NCBI RefSeq assembly: GCF_905220565.1
Contig: NC_059399.1
Coordinates: 10,406,501-10,470,500, forward strand
DNA: 64,000 nucleotides
Direction: 5' to 3'
Source: Melitaea cinxia
Taxonomy: Eukaryota > Arthropoda > Insecta > Lepidoptera > Nymphalidae
Shown here: positions 1 to 10,319 of the stretch, one piece after another
Position numbering within the stretch: position 1 is the stretch's first letter
How the letters are laid out: each line of letters begins with the position of its first letter
Position numbers and translations under genes: made by a program
Notes under the pieces: model-generated
What the model was told of the DNA's origin: nothing
The model's input: only the letters and a program-made list of their open reading frames with translations
Database searches by the model: none

Positions 1-290
1 AGAGCTTAATCCACCACGCTGCTTCAATGTCGGTTGGCGGATATATTCCCTACTATGAGTAACGATCGCTATCAGGTGGACATGATAACAAACGGAACCG
101 ACGGATTAAGCTACTCTCCGAGGCACGGTGGGGAGACCCTCAAGGACTGCACAAACACCCAGACCACGGCATACATCTGTATGGCCAATACAAATGTTTG
201 CCATGTGCGGGGATCGAACCCGCAACCGCCAGCGCAACAGCCACAAACAAGTGCTGTGACCGTTGCGGCCAACGCCAAAAAAACCTCAAT
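1..290 (-). mobile_element. tRNA-headed SINE (Metulj-like), cut by window edge
   Basis: Read on the minus strand, this matches the body shared by the copies at 1260, 40167 and 56343. It has a pol III B-box-like GGGTTCGATCC (around 210-225), then the phrases for the GTTTGTGCAGTCC block, the GAGAGCACGTTAA block and the TACTCATAGTAGGGAATAT block. The 3' end (CCCAGCAGTGGG) would lie left of position 1. The Metulj name is from memory of butterfly SINEs; membership in one SINE family is clear from the repeat copies within the window. Confidence 0.75.
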
Positions 291-299
291 TAAGTAAAT

Positions 300-1259
300 C
301 GAAATTATGAAAGGTTTGGGTTTAGTACCAGGGCTGTACAATTATCTACTTGTGCGATTTTAATGATTGTAAAAAATACGAGTACAAAATGTTGAATTCG
401 TTCCATTACATGGCTGGAGTTATGGTGTTTCTTTATTTATGTACCGTTTTCTTTATTATGTAGAGGAAGGGGGGTGGGCTTGTGGTACTCCCAAAAATAT
501 AGATGAATTCATAGTCAATACTTCTGTGCATAATCTACATCCTGAATTGGTGGGATGTTCAAATTAATAATAATTAGTTTATAATTTGTAAAATACGATT
601 AAAAATGCTTTTGCAGCTTACTTGAATAGAGACATGATTGATTTTGAAAAGTAAACATAGGTGGGATTTCTAAATTTCTTATCTTTGCATATTTCTTTTG
701 GGTAACCCCTAACGGCACGAGTTTTGGAATGTATGAAATATTATAGACTTGTGACCCGCTCTCTATTGAATTAAAACAATTAAATCGAACTGAAGATTAT
801 CGATAATATACGATATTGGTAACTATAGACTACAAAAAATGACTTTTTTAATAGATGACGTGAGTAATTTGTTTTGCTTCGTTAAATATTTTATTATGTA
901 TATCTAAACAAGATTATAAAAGCACGTTTAGCCAGTTTCACTAACCACTACCGTATAGTATGACGTCGATATATGTCATCTGGGAGAAACTGTAAATATT
1001 GTGAACGTCAACTAAACTACTGCTAGCCTGAGGGTAGATCACTGAACAAAAGGAGACAACACAAAGAGCAATGAAACACATTTTGCTGAGCGCCTCGCAC
1101 TGTGTCCTATATTTTCTAACGAGATGATATTTCAACGTGTTTTCTCTACTTTACGTATTACATCCGTATTTAGGTGAATTCGTATCAGTCTTCATTGAAT
1201 AATTTTCTTTCAGCGTAATATTCTGCTTTAATATAATATTATGCACACTCTTCAGATTC
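300..1259. other. AT-rich upstream DNA, nothing recognised
   Basis: No open frame with coding character and no recognisable element. A small G-rich stretch (about 461-480) is the only compositional irregularity. Confidence 0.5.
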
Positions 1260-1519
1260 TGATCACGCATATTAATGCGTGATCTGGGTGTTTGTGTAAT
1301 CCTTGTGGGTCTCCCCACCGTGCCTCGGAGAGCACGTTAATTCGTCGGTCCCAGTTGTTATCATGTACAACTGATAGCGATCATTACTCATAGTAGGGAA
1401 TATCCACCAACCCTCATTGGAGCAGCGTCGTGGATTAAGCTCTGATCCTTCTCTTACTTACATGGGGAAAGAGGCCTATGCCCAGCAGTGGGATAGTACA
1501 GGCTGGAGCGTAATATTCT
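1260..1519 (+). mobile_element. Metulj-like SINE, 5'-truncated copy
   Basis: Plus-strand copy of the SINE body. It begins in the TGGGTGTTTGTG block and runs through GGTCTCCCCACCGTGCC and the TACTCATAGTAGGGAATAT block to TATGCCCAGCAGTGGGATA and the terminal ACAGGCTGGAGCG. The tRNA-like head with A and B boxes is missing, as expected for a 5'-truncated retroposon. Confidence 0.75.
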
Positions 1520-2204
1520 AGCCTATGCTCTCAAGTTAGTCACATTAGAGATACATAAATATATATATATATATACATAGATACATAATAAATTAATTAA
1601 TTAATGACGCTAGCAAGAAATTTATTTGTAAGTTCCTACTACTGATACTAGTCTGTCATACTTGTCACTCTAAGGTGATGTTTTTCTCTTATAAACTTGA
1701 ATGAATTCTAGAAACTAATTCATTTTTTACTTAGTATATTCTTAGATAAACTTAAAAAGCGTTTAAACAAGTAAATTATTTTCACAATCTTATTTATTAA
1801 TCCGTGGTAAAGAAAAATTTACTAAAGTAACGTAAAAAGGGTGAATATCAAATGTCTTAATGGTAAATATATTTTATGAGCCTTGCATGAAATAAATTGG
1901 TTAAAATGGTTTACAAAATACTGACACAGCAGTTTCCTTTCATTAAATAACTATACAAAGGATACTTTGATTGACCTTTTACAAGAGGCAACATCGAGGC
2001 CTTAATCACCGTTGCTCTTATTAAAATTGAATTTTCTGGTTTTGAGAGGACTCTGTGACTGAAGCAATAATTGTGAATGAATTTGATATTTTTCGTAATA
2101 ATTAAAAAAAATGTGATTACGTTCTAATCGGTATTAATTTTCCAATGATATCGACTAATTACCATCAAGCAAACTAACGTTATAATATAAATATAAAACT
2201 TATT
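1520..2204. other. AT-rich DNA, nothing recognised
   Basis: Contains a short (TA)n run near 1557-1575. I see no coding frame and no repeat shared with other parts of the window. Confidence 0.5.
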
Positions 2205-2475
2205 TTTGTGTTACCCACACATTAGGGAATTCTAAACATTTAATAATATCATATCAAAAATCCGTTCCAGCGGGGATCATACCTGCATTTCCGACTCACC
2301 GTGTTGGTGTTTTAGCCAATTAAGCTATGGAACGATGTCCTCGCTAGTTCGAAATTTTTGATATGATAATTTTATATTCGGTTCTAAGCGATCGCGGCGT
2401 CGTCTATAGTGAGTCCTTTACAGCACTCGTAACTATTCAAAGTTTCATATTACAATGAATTCTTTGACGGGATAG
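2205..2475 (-). repeat. tRNA-cloverleaf repeat, diverged minus-strand copy
   Basis: Reverse-complement copy of the repeat present as a dimer at 3811-4360. The 73-base tRNA-like core lies at 2262-2334 and is again framed by GATATGAT/ATCATATC arms. The outer blocks (TTTCATATTACAATGAA, CTATAGTGAGTCCTTTA) also match. Its anticodon stem and T stem carry mismatches that the plus copies do not have, so this copy is older. Confidence 0.8.
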
Positions 2476-2767
2476 GTTTATTATAACAACGTTACGTTAT
2501 TATAACATTCAGGCAGTAAAATAGTACCTACGAAACATAACTGTATCTATTAAATAGAACAATTTAGTTTATAGCTGTACAAAATAAACCAGTGTCAATT
2601 AAAAAAAGAACAATAAATATTATTTATTAAATAATAACATGCTTCTCTAATAAATATTGAATATCAATATTTCAGAAAATACTTGTAGGCAATAGCGCTG
2701 TTGTACGCAATTAGCAAGGAATTTATAAACAAAAGATGCACCAATCACGCCACCTAGCACATGGTTG

Positions 2768-2867
2768 GATAGTCACCTACCGTCATTCATTATATTACTC
2801 GAATTATTCTGACGTTCGATAGTCATCTACTCTCATTCATTATATTACTCGGATTATTCTGACGTGT
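2768..2867 (+). repeat. Two tandem 50-bp units directly upstream of a TATA box
   Basis: Units at 2768-2817 and 2818-2867 share the core CATTCATTATATTACTCG and the ending GATTATTCTGACGT or close variants. The second unit runs directly into TATAAAA at 2867. Tandem units in this position are typical of promoter or LTR U3 enhancer repeats; the function here is inferred. Confidence 0.7.
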
Positions 2868-3020
2868 ATAAAACGAACGGTGCAATCTCGGCTAAGGCAG
2901 TTTTGGCTCTGGCTGGGCACGATGGACTTGTTTTATCCTGCTAGTATAGCTTAACCTAGACTCATTCAATAATTAATTTGTGCAAACGAATTAATTGTTA
3001 ACAACTCGAGCTGTGAAGGT
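2867..3020 (+). promoter_or_regulatory. Candidate TATA promoter with possible non-coding first exon
   Basis: TATAAAA at 2867-2873 is followed about 30 bases later by an arthropod initiator-like GGCAGTTTT (2896-2904). Downstream is a locally GC-richer stretch and a splice-donor-like GAAG/GTGAGC near 3017-3023. It could be the promoter and untranslated first exon of the beat-like gene, whose first coding exon is preceded by an acceptor at 9052. Alternatively it is U3-R of a solo LTR, because AATAAA follows near 3257. The sequence does not decide between these. Confidence 0.35.
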
Positions 3021-3596
3021 GAGCGTTGATACGTATTTCAATGGGGATCTCCTTAAACCTACACCTAGGTCGCAAGACCTAGGCACTGCTCTGAGTTACT
3101 CCCTGTGCCGCACGATGGACCCGGCGCCCGCACGGTGAATTCATAGAATGCTAAGAAGTTAGTCTCCGCCCCGTTAAGTAATAACTATCCCGCGTTCCGT
3201 GCTGCGTACCTTTCGACTAAAACAACTACCTTTCTGTTAAGTGATTCCTGTCTCATAATAAATTGGTGATATCATAAATTGTGTTTACATATGTCATCAT
3301 TGCCCACAGTGACCAAGTACTCTGAGACGATGAGCGAGAGAGAGAATTATACCTTCATTCCTTTCATACTTGAACACATTAAGGAAAACCGACCAAGTGC
3401 GAGTCGGACCGTACCAACAAAATTATTAAAAATATTTTTATTATATGATAATACTAAAAATTTATGCTTTTTGCAATTTTTATTTTATCTGTGATATAAG
3501 ACGTTGCTTCTAACCAAATTTCAAGATTCTGAGTTGACGGGAAGTACCCTGTAGGTTTTGATTCTCTTCACTGTCGAAAACTTGCAGCATAAACGG

Positions 3597-3598
<2 letters not shown>

Positions 3599-3654
<56 letters not shown>
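3599..3654. repeat. (AT)n microsatellite, about 28 units
   Basis: Uninterrupted AT dinucleotides, flanked on both sides by the word CGGCTAT, which suggests expansion within a short duplicated motif. Confidence 0.95.
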
Positions 3655-3656
<2 letters not shown>

Positions 3657-3946
3657 GGCTATATCTTTTGATAACGTTAGCTTAGAAGTTTGATTTTTTC
3701 ACAGTTACAAGGGACAGTAGACTTGAGTATTTGATGTGAATTTCAGCTTGATATCTCCACGCCACGCGTTCCTGAGAAAAAGGGTCTTGACAGACAGACA
3801 GACAACTAAGTCAAAGATTTTCATTGTAATATGAAACTTTGAATAGTTACGGGTCTCTGTAAAGAACTCACTATAGACGGCGCCACGGTTCGCTTAAACC
3901 GAAAATAAAAATCATCATATCAAAAGTTTCGCTCTAGCGGGTACAT

Positions 3947-4019
3947 CGTTCCATAGCTTAATTGGCTAGAGCGCCGACACGGTCAGTCGGAGACGCGGGT
4001 TCGAATCCCGCTGGAGCGG
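3947..4019 (+). other. tRNA-like cloverleaf (repeat-borne), copy 1
   Basis: All cloverleaf stems pair: 7-bp acceptor (CGTTCCA/TGGAGCG, one G-T), 4-bp D stem, 5-bp anticodon stem (CCGAC/GTCGG), 5-bp T stem (GCGGG/CCCGC) with loop TTCGAAT. The A box (TAGCTTAATTGG) and B box (GGTTCGAATCC) are good. The anticodon loop ACGGTCA would give GGU (Thr), but position 33 is C instead of the near-universal U. This argues against a working tRNA and for a retroposed tRNA relative. No intron and no encoded CCA. Confidence 0.7.
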
Positions 4020-4256
4020 TCAATTTTTGATATGATATTCAAAAATGTTTAGAATTCCTAATGTGTGGGTACACAAAAATAAAATCGTACATATTAAAAA
4101 TAGCATGGTGTCGTCTCCTGTCAAAGATTTTCATTGTAATATGAAACTTTGAATAGTTACGGGTCTCTGTAAAGGACTCACTATAGACGGCGCCACGGTT
4201 CGCTTAAACCGAAAATAAAAATCATCATATCAAAAGTTTCGCTCTAGCGGGTACAT

Positions 4257-4329
4257 CGTTCCATAGCTTAATTGGCTAGAGCGCCGACACGGTCAGTCGG
4301 AGACGCGGGTTCGAATCCCGCTGGAGCGG
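4257..4329 (+). other. tRNA-like cloverleaf (repeat-borne), copy 2
   Basis: Identical by eye to the cloverleaf at 3947-4019, including the unusual C at anticodon-loop position 33 and the flanking ATCATATCAAAA / TTTTGATATGAT arms. Confidence 0.7.
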
Positions 4330-4462
4330 TCAATTTTTGATATGATATTCAAAAATGTTTAGACAACTAAGTGATCCTATAAGGGTTCCGTTTTTTGTTT
4401 TTGAGGTACGGAACCCTAAAAATTATTTAATTGTAGCTTTACTTTTTACATAAACATATTTA

Positions 4463-6237
4463 CTGAGCTGGATAAGCCATTATCGTGTGAGGAGATTGCT
4501 CTTGCCATCAATCAACAGCAAAATAGGCGTGCGGTGGGCATTGACTTTATACCAGGAGAACTGCTTAAGCACGGTGGTGATGAGTTGCAATTGGCTATCT
4601 GGGAACACTTTGATCGTATGTGGAAAGAAGAACAGGTCCCATCTACTTTTAAAGTATCACGCATAAGGGCCATATATAAGAACAAGGGTGACAGGTCCGA
4701 TTGCGATTCGTACCGTGGTGTTTCACTTCTGTCAGTCCCCGGAAAGGTTTTTGCCCGTGTACTACTTAACCGTCTTATGAAGCTTTCTGAACAACTTTTG
4801 CCCGAGACCCAGTTTGGCTTCCGACCTGAACGAGGTACGTGTGAAGCCATTTTCTCTGTACGTCAACTGCAGGAGAAGAGCAGAGAGCAAGGTCGTAGTT
4901 TATACCTCTGCTTCGTTGACCTTGAGAAGGCCTTTGACAGTGTGCCTCGAGAAGCCCTCTGGATTGTACTTGCGAAGATCGGGTGTACAGAGAAGTTTGT
5001 GAGGCTCCTGAGACTTCTGCATGACGACATGGAGTGCTGTGTCGCTGTCAACGATGACCAGTCCGATTTTTTCGCAGTTACCTGTGGGGTGAAACAGGGA
5101 TGTGTCTTAGCACCCACACTATTCGCGCTGTACTTTGCAGCTGTAGTACAGGAGGTCATACAATTAACCTCTGAAGGGGTCCGCATCCGTTTCCGTACGG
5201 ACGGCGGTATATTTAATCTGACTCGACTGAAGGCCCGCACCAAAGTGTCGCATGCTCTGATCACCGAAATGATGTACGCCGATGACCTATGCTTTGTTGC
5301 AGAGTCCCCAGACGGCCTGCAGCTGCTGATGTCCATTTTCGACGAGTCGTGCCGAAAATTCGGTTTAAAAATCAGTGTCAAAAAGACGGAAATAATGTCT
5401 TTAGACATACAAGGTCATGAGACACTGGTTATAAAACTCGGTGGGGAGGAGCTGAAGCAGGTTGACAAGTTCCGTTATCTGGGGAGCACAATTTCATCTA
5501 AATGTGACCTAGATGCGGAAATCAACAGCAGAATCGGCGCTGCTGCTGCATCGTTCGGCAAGTTGGATGCGAAAGTCTTCAGCTCCCATGATCTGAGGCT
5601 GGCGACTAAGATCTCCGTCTACATGGCTGTTGTGCTGCCCAATATTCTTTACTCTGCCGAAACATGGACCGTGTACCGCCGTCATATACAAACGCTCGAC
5701 CGATTCCACCTCAATTGTCTACGTAAAATACTCAATATTCGATGGTCTGATCGTGTACGGAACACCGAAGTGCTGCGAAGAGCCAATGTGGATGGCATTG
5801 AGGCTTATCTTATGCGGCGTCGGCTTCGGTGGTGCGGACACGTGTCGCGTATGGCGGAGCAAAGAGTCGCTAAGCGCATCTTCTACTCGGAACTTGAGGA
5901 AGGCAAGCGTAAGCATGGCGGTCAACTCCTCAGGTACAAAGATGTGCTCAAGCGACATATGAAAAATTGCAGCATCGACCCGCTGCAATGGGAGCAGCAG
6001 GCAGCCGGACGGCCAGAGTGGAGGGCGCTAGTTAAAGCTAGCGTCCAGAACTTTGAGGATAGGCGGCTCTATGAGCTGGACGCCAAGCGAGATGAACTAA
6101 AGGTCCGACCACCAGCGACCTTTAGCTATAATTATGTTAACGGTGTGCTAGCGTGTCCGCAGTGTGCGAGGACTTTTACACAAAAAATTGGCTACATAAG
6201 CCACGCGCGAGCACACCAAAGACAAAAACGGAGTTGA
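4463..6237 (+). CDS. Reverse transcriptase C-terminal part of a LINE, with C2H2 finger
   Basis: This is the polymerase part of a LINE that copies element RNA into genomic DNA. It is open from the truncation point to the stop, so it has no start codon of its own; GTG at 4534 or later ATGs would be only fortuitous starts. Visible motifs: FVDLEKAFDSV (RT box 3, first catalytic Asp), GVKQGCVLAPTLF, the catalytic YADD in MMYADDLCF, then KFRYLGSTI and YSAETWTV thumb/connector motifs, RLRWCGHVSRM, and a C-terminal C2H2 finger (CPQC ... HARAH). The AP-endonuclease domain is lost, so the copy cannot transpose alone, although the polymerase motifs look intact. Confidence 0.9.
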
Positions 6238-6279
6238 ATGCAGTCGCCGTGGCCGTAATCGGCCGGGAGGAGTATATAC
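4463..6279 (+). mobile_element. 5'-truncated non-LTR retrotransposon, recent insertion
   Basis: The insertion is bounded by a perfect 12-bp target-site duplication, TAAACATATTTA, at 4451-4462 and 6280-6291. It starts inside the reverse transcriptase region and ends about 40 bases after the stop codon with GGCCGGGAGGAGTATATAC and no poly(A). An unbroken frame and a perfect duplication indicate recent transposition. The style of the C-terminal half fits RTE/Proto2-like endonuclease-reverse transcriptases; clade assignment is by eye. Confidence 0.85.
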
Positions 6280-6309
6280 TAAACATATTTAATATTATTA
6301 AATTACTTT

Positions 6310-6545
6310 TTAGACGAATTTAGCTTGCCCTTTTCAATTTAAGTCAACAAGTAATACAACGTAGGAAGTCGAGAAAATAATCAATTAAATACACATTAAT
6401 AGGTATCCTTATTATATATCCCCACTGAAAAATTAACTGTCAGATCTCGATTATATTTAGGTGAGATTACATAGCAAGCATCAACTTTCGATTAAAAAAA
6501 AAGAATCACCGATATCAGTACACTGAGAAAAAGTAAAAAAATAAA
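6310..6545 (-). repeat. Degenerate monomer of the CCGACTTC interspersed element
   Basis: Shares the AAGTAATACAACGTAGG, CAGATCTCGAT and CATCAACTTTCGATTAAA words, in order, with the copies at 7305-7905 and 37694-38312. It lacks the outer ends and carries many substitutions, so it is an old fragment. Confidence 0.65.
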
Positions 6546-7304
6546 TCTAATTGAGAGATTGAGTTGACTTTGGGTGAAAACTTTAGTAGTACGAAGTGCA
6601 CCGGGTCAACTTGTTTTTTATATTGAGATTTTATTTAACTTTACGTAATTCACACTTCACAAGATTGATTAACGTTCTTCGAGTCTTTATAAATTATTAA
6701 ATTCAAACTCATTAAATTTTTTCATTTAAAATATTATCGTTGATTGTTTCCAAGTTTATCTCGCTTTGGCCGAGATCGGAAAGGTTGTCTAAATTGAAGG
6801 ATTAGGCTCTTCGTCTGTGTCAATATGATAAGAGCTCAGAAAGGCCGGGACTCCATAAAACGCAAACAAACAAAAGCGTGTTAGCGAGTCTCGTCACTTG
6901 CGTTTGGCGACAGCTGCGACAGAAAAATCATTGTAAAACTTTGAAACAAATACTTGAAACAGTAAACATATAATACTAAAGACAACGAAACTTGTTTGTT
7001 GTTGCGTAAAACATACAACAATACAAGGAATAAGTTATTAACTCTTAAATTTTTAATTACACTTTAGTCGTACCATTTTACACTTAAATTCAGAGTAAAG
7101 AAACGCGGTATGCATTTTATTATATTTTCATAACTTTTTACTAACTTTTTATAACTCTCCGTACATAGATAGTAGCAAATAGAATAATTGTTACATTTAA
7201 TATATCAAGCACCCCACGCTTTTTACACTGAATTGAATTATTCTCTTAATAACTTAAATTTTATTATAATTTTATTTTGAAGTAATTAATAATTGTATTT
7301 GCTC
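6546..7304. other. AT-rich DNA, nothing recognised
   Basis: No coding frame, no element ends and no copy of this sequence seen elsewhere in the window. Confidence 0.45.
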
Positions 7305-7905
7305 GCAAACGAAAAAAAAACCGACTTCAATTACATCGACAAGTAATACAACGTAGGTAGACGAAAAAATAGTCAAGTAAATACACGTTATCAAAGATCA
7401 CTCAAAAAAATTGTAATCAGATCTCAATAAAATTTAAATGTGACCACAAAATAAACATCAGCTTTCGATTACATTAAAAATCATAAAAATCGGTACACCC
7501 AGTAAAAAGTTCCGCGGATTTTCGAGAGTTTCCCTCAATTTCTCTGAGATCCCATCATCAGATCCTGATTTCTTTATCATGGTACTACACCAGGGATATC
7601 TCCTTTTCAACAAAAAAAGAATTATCAAAATCGATTCACAAACGACGAAGTTATGCGGTATAATACAACGTAGGTCGACGAAAAAAGCGTCAAGTAAAAA
7701 CGCATTATTAGATATAAATCAAAAAGTAGTTGTTAGATCTCAAATAAATTTAAATGAGACCAAAAGACACACACTGCCTTTCGGTTAAAAAAAAATCGTC
7801 GAAATCGGTCCACCCAGTCAAAAGTTCTGAAGTAACGTTAATACATTTAAAAAAAATACAATCGAAATGAAAACCTTCTCTTTTTTTGGAAGTCGGTTAA
7901 TTCAG
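7305..7905 (-). mobile_element. CCGACTTC interspersed element, near full-length
   Basis: Minus-strand copy of the element best preserved at 63093-63732. Both ends are present (TTTGCTCGCAAACG at the left, TTTTTTGGAAGTCGGTTA at the right) with the CCGACTTC/GAAGTCGG words inverted near them. Internally it shows the same succession of related monomers. No open frame of substance, so non-autonomous. Confidence 0.75.
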
Positions 7906-8094
7906 TAATATAAACTATTTTTAATTAAAAATTATATTTTCTACTTTTTAGTTCGATTAGCTATAAAAGCGTGGTTTTTAGTTTTTTTTTAACTACAATT
8001 TATTTTTATTTTTTCTAGTTCGATTTTTCAAATAATTATTTGTGGACATGTGATAGTTTTCATTATTAATATAAACTATAAAAGAATAACTACT

Positions 8095-8150
8095 CCGCGC
8101 GGAGCGAAGCCACGAACTTTCGCCACGCGAAGCGGGCGGGAAAGAGCTAG
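8095..8150 (+). mobile_element. Helitron-like 3' terminus
   Basis: GC-rich block with short inverted repeats, ending GCGGGCGGGAAAGAG-CTAG followed by T. This is the hairpin-plus-CTRR pattern of Helitron 3' ends. The matching 5' end was not identified. Confidence 0.4.
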
Positions 8151-8439
8151 TAAGTAATAAACAAGGTAAAAATGCAACTAGCCTGAAAAAGTGCCCAAGG
8201 GAAAGAGTAAGTCCGAAACTTCAAGCATGCGCAGATCGCGCGCTAGCTTTATCCCTCTTACTTCCTTACAGAGGATCCACGAAAGAATTTATTTATCCGG
8301 GTGGTCCTAATAAGGATATTGGGAAACTGTTATTGAATTATTACGTTGTCATCGGTCCTTGATACGTGTGCAAAGTGTTAAATCAATCAAACATCTGGAA
8401 ATTGGTGAAAATTATGCTCAAAGATTCCATTAATTTTTT

Positions 8440-8692
8440 TTTATATCACTAGGTCGGCAAACAAGCGTACGGCTCACCTGAAAGTATCGCAAGCGCGTTG
8501 CCGACCCAATCCCCAATCCCCCCCCCCCCCCCCCCCCAGGAGCTCTGGTCACCTTACTCACCAACAGGAACACAATACTGTTTGAAAACAGTATTATTTA
8601 GCTATGATATTCTGTAAGGTCGAGGTACTTCCCCAGTCGGGCCGCTCCATATTTTGAGCAGGGAATTTCTGCTGTGCCCTACCTCAGTTAAA
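8440..8692 (-). mobile_element. Poly(A)-tailed interspersed repeat, minus strand, with C20 tract
   Basis: Begins with a T run (the poly(A) tail seen from this strand), then ATATCACTAGGTCGGCAAAC, and ends at CTGTGCCCTACCTCAG. It matches the copies at 31484, 52988 and 62484. A C homopolymer of about 20 (8518-8537) replaces the short C run of the other copies, and the copy lacks about 35 bases between CCTGA and AGTATCG. No open frame; a retroposon tail or SINE-like element of unknown family. Confidence 0.75.
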
Positions 8693-9040
8693 CATACATA
8701 CATACATACACACAACCCAAGCTAATAAAAGCGTGGTAATGAAAAAGCGATATTATCGTAGAGAAAAAAATGTCCTTCGGGGTTAGTTATAATCAAATTA
8801 AGCCATCCGAGTTGAAGTAATGAACCTCTTAACGGATGACAGCAAATTATTTGCGAACCATGCAATTAGGTCTATTAGTATCGTAGTAGTCCACTAACAG
8901 TAGACGCGGAAGAAAATGTGCTAGCTTTTATATAAAATATCACGACGTTTTATGGTATTGCTCATTTTACTTTGTACTAATTGTTAATTTATCTGCATGA
9001 TGAAAAATGTACGATTATTCAGACTAAATAAAGTTCTCTG

Positions 9041-9052
9041 TTTGTTCTTCAG
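9041..9052 (+). promoter_or_regulatory. Candidate splice acceptor before first coding exon
   Basis: A pyrimidine-rich TTTGTTCTTCAG precedes the start codon by about 120 bases. If used, exon 1 is the second exon of the transcript and an untranslated exon lies upstream, possibly at 2898-3017. Confidence 0.4.
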
Positions 9053-9170
9053 GTATACACCGAAGCGATGAGGTAATAGAATGAACGAGTGTGTGGCGAA
9101 CTATCAATATAATCGTACTTGAAAGTGTGTGACTCATACTAACGAAGATTAAAGTTAAACAAAGTGCTAT

Positions 9171-9273
9171 ATGAGACGTTGGAGGTATCGAATATCAGGT
9201 GGTATGGAGGTGATTCTGTCAACAGGGAGCCGCATTTTCGTGGCCTTTGTCGCTACCGCCTTTTGGGGAATGG
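9171..9273 (+). CDS. beat: beat-like gene, coding exon 1 (signal peptide)
   Basis: Encodes residues 1-34 plus one base of codon 35. ATG at 9171 is the first in frame after an in-frame TAA at 9156; a second Met lies at residue 12. The stretch IFVAFVATAFWG (residues 22-33) is a hydrophobic signal-peptide core. The exon ends at the strong donor G/GTAAGT (9274) in phase 1, which is the phase required by the exon at 41165. The assembled protein is a 353-residue secreted or membrane-tethered member of the Beaten path family, immunoglobulin proteins that bind Side receptors and regulate motor axon defasciculation in Drosophila. Which beat paralogue this is cannot be told by eye. The pairing of this exon with exon 2 across 31.9 kb is inferred from phase and content. 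Confidence 0.7.
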
Positions 9274-9944
9274 GTAAGTTTATAAATAGTCCTAGAAAAA
9301 ATCACTAAGCAACTACTATATTTAAGTGGTTTTTATTAATGTTTGGTTAAATTTCTTTTGTGATAATTTGAAACGTTAAAATAGTCGGTGGTTCTATATA
9401 CAACGTAACAATTTCGATATTCGTACATTAACAAGAAATTTATGAAAACCTAATTGATTGTATTCTATTATAGCATGGGTGTTTGTTTACGCTTTAATTG
9501 CACTTTACGTTGAAAACTATTTTGTTGCTTTCGTGACCATAAATTTTATTAAAACGTACATATATTAAACGTTACTGCTCTTAAGTATATAATATGGCGA
9601 ACAAGTGCGCTCATGAGCGTAAGCAAGTGTGTGCATACGTATTAAAATCGGACGAAATTACGAAATCACTGACTATCAGGCGGACCGTACGCTTTTGAGC
9701 CATATTAGTAAAAATTAAGATAGTAGTTGTTTCAGTAGTTATTGATGTGAATAGATTAATTTTTGAAAAATTATTTGTTCAATTTTTGTAATGACATTTA
9801 TTTTTCTAAATATTATGCAATACCTGTGGTTAATTTAATGCCTCTCGCTAATATTCAGCTGTATATGAAAATAAAATCATACATAAACTATAGTAATTAA
9901 TTACTGTCATTGAGACTGCAATGGCAATAACTCTTATTCTAGAC

Positions 9945-9990
9945 TAGCTGTACCCTGCGCGCGTAGGGGCGCGCGTTAAAGGACATATAA
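9945..9990 (-). mobile_element. Helitron-like 3' end, minus strand
   Basis: ACTAGCTGTACCC followed by a GCGCGCG palindromic block is the reverse complement of the GCGGG..ACAGCTAGT terminus found at 14493 and 47412. The body to the right is not clearly delimited. Confidence 0.45.
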
Positions 9991-10319
9991 ACAAACATTC
10001 ATTTATATATATATATATATATACTGTAGCGACATCTATCGCGCAACATACGATCTACGAACTAAGAACTGACATATTCTACATCGCGATATCAAAGTTA
10101 TCAGAGCGATTGAGTATATAGAAGAACCCGACAGCAACCGTTAGCCCACCAGACTCAATATCCGTCTGGTCGGAGGATCCTCCCTTTTCAATGGGGGATG
10201 AGGAACTTAACACCCTATCCATCACACGCCCAAACTGATGACCCCGATGTGATCTAAACATACTTCCAAAATACAAAAGCTCGGTCAAATAGCAGTAGCC
10301 GGCAGACGTTGTCTTACCC

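Larger units (their letters stand above)
3811..4360 (+). mobile_element. Dimeric repeat with tRNA-like core, flanked by 11-bp target duplication
   Basis: Two head-to-tail units (3811-4120 and 4121-4360) are almost identical over 240 bases; I see one substitution (near 3866/4176). The insertion is bracketed by AGACAACTAAG at 3800-3810 and 4361-4371, a perfect 11-bp target-site duplication. Each unit contains a 73-base tRNA fold in its middle. Internal placement of the tRNA-like part differs from ordinary SINEs, where it forms the 5' head. The second unit lacks the last 70 bases of the first. Confidence 0.8.
3385..4440 (+). mobile_element. Non-autonomous DNA element split by a later insertion
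   Basis: Left part 3385-3810 starts with AACCGACCAAGTGCGAGTCGG and ends in a GACA-repeat tract. Right part 4361-4440 contains an AGGGTTCCG ... CGGAACCCT hairpin (about 4382-4416). I recognise this combination as a common lepidopteran MITE-like repeat (established knowledge, family name uncertain). An AT microsatellite (3599-3654) has expanded inside it, and the tRNA-like dimer at 3811-4360 interrupts it. Confidence 0.55.

Noticed and set aside
3947..4019. A functional tRNA-Thr gene
   Set aside because: Although the cloverleaf is complete, loop position 33 is C, the sequence is part of a dispersed repeat, two copies are in a transposed dimer, and a third is degenerate.
4863..5408. 181-codon minus-strand frame
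   Set aside because: It is antisense to the LINE polymerase with its catalytic motifs and has no motif of its own.
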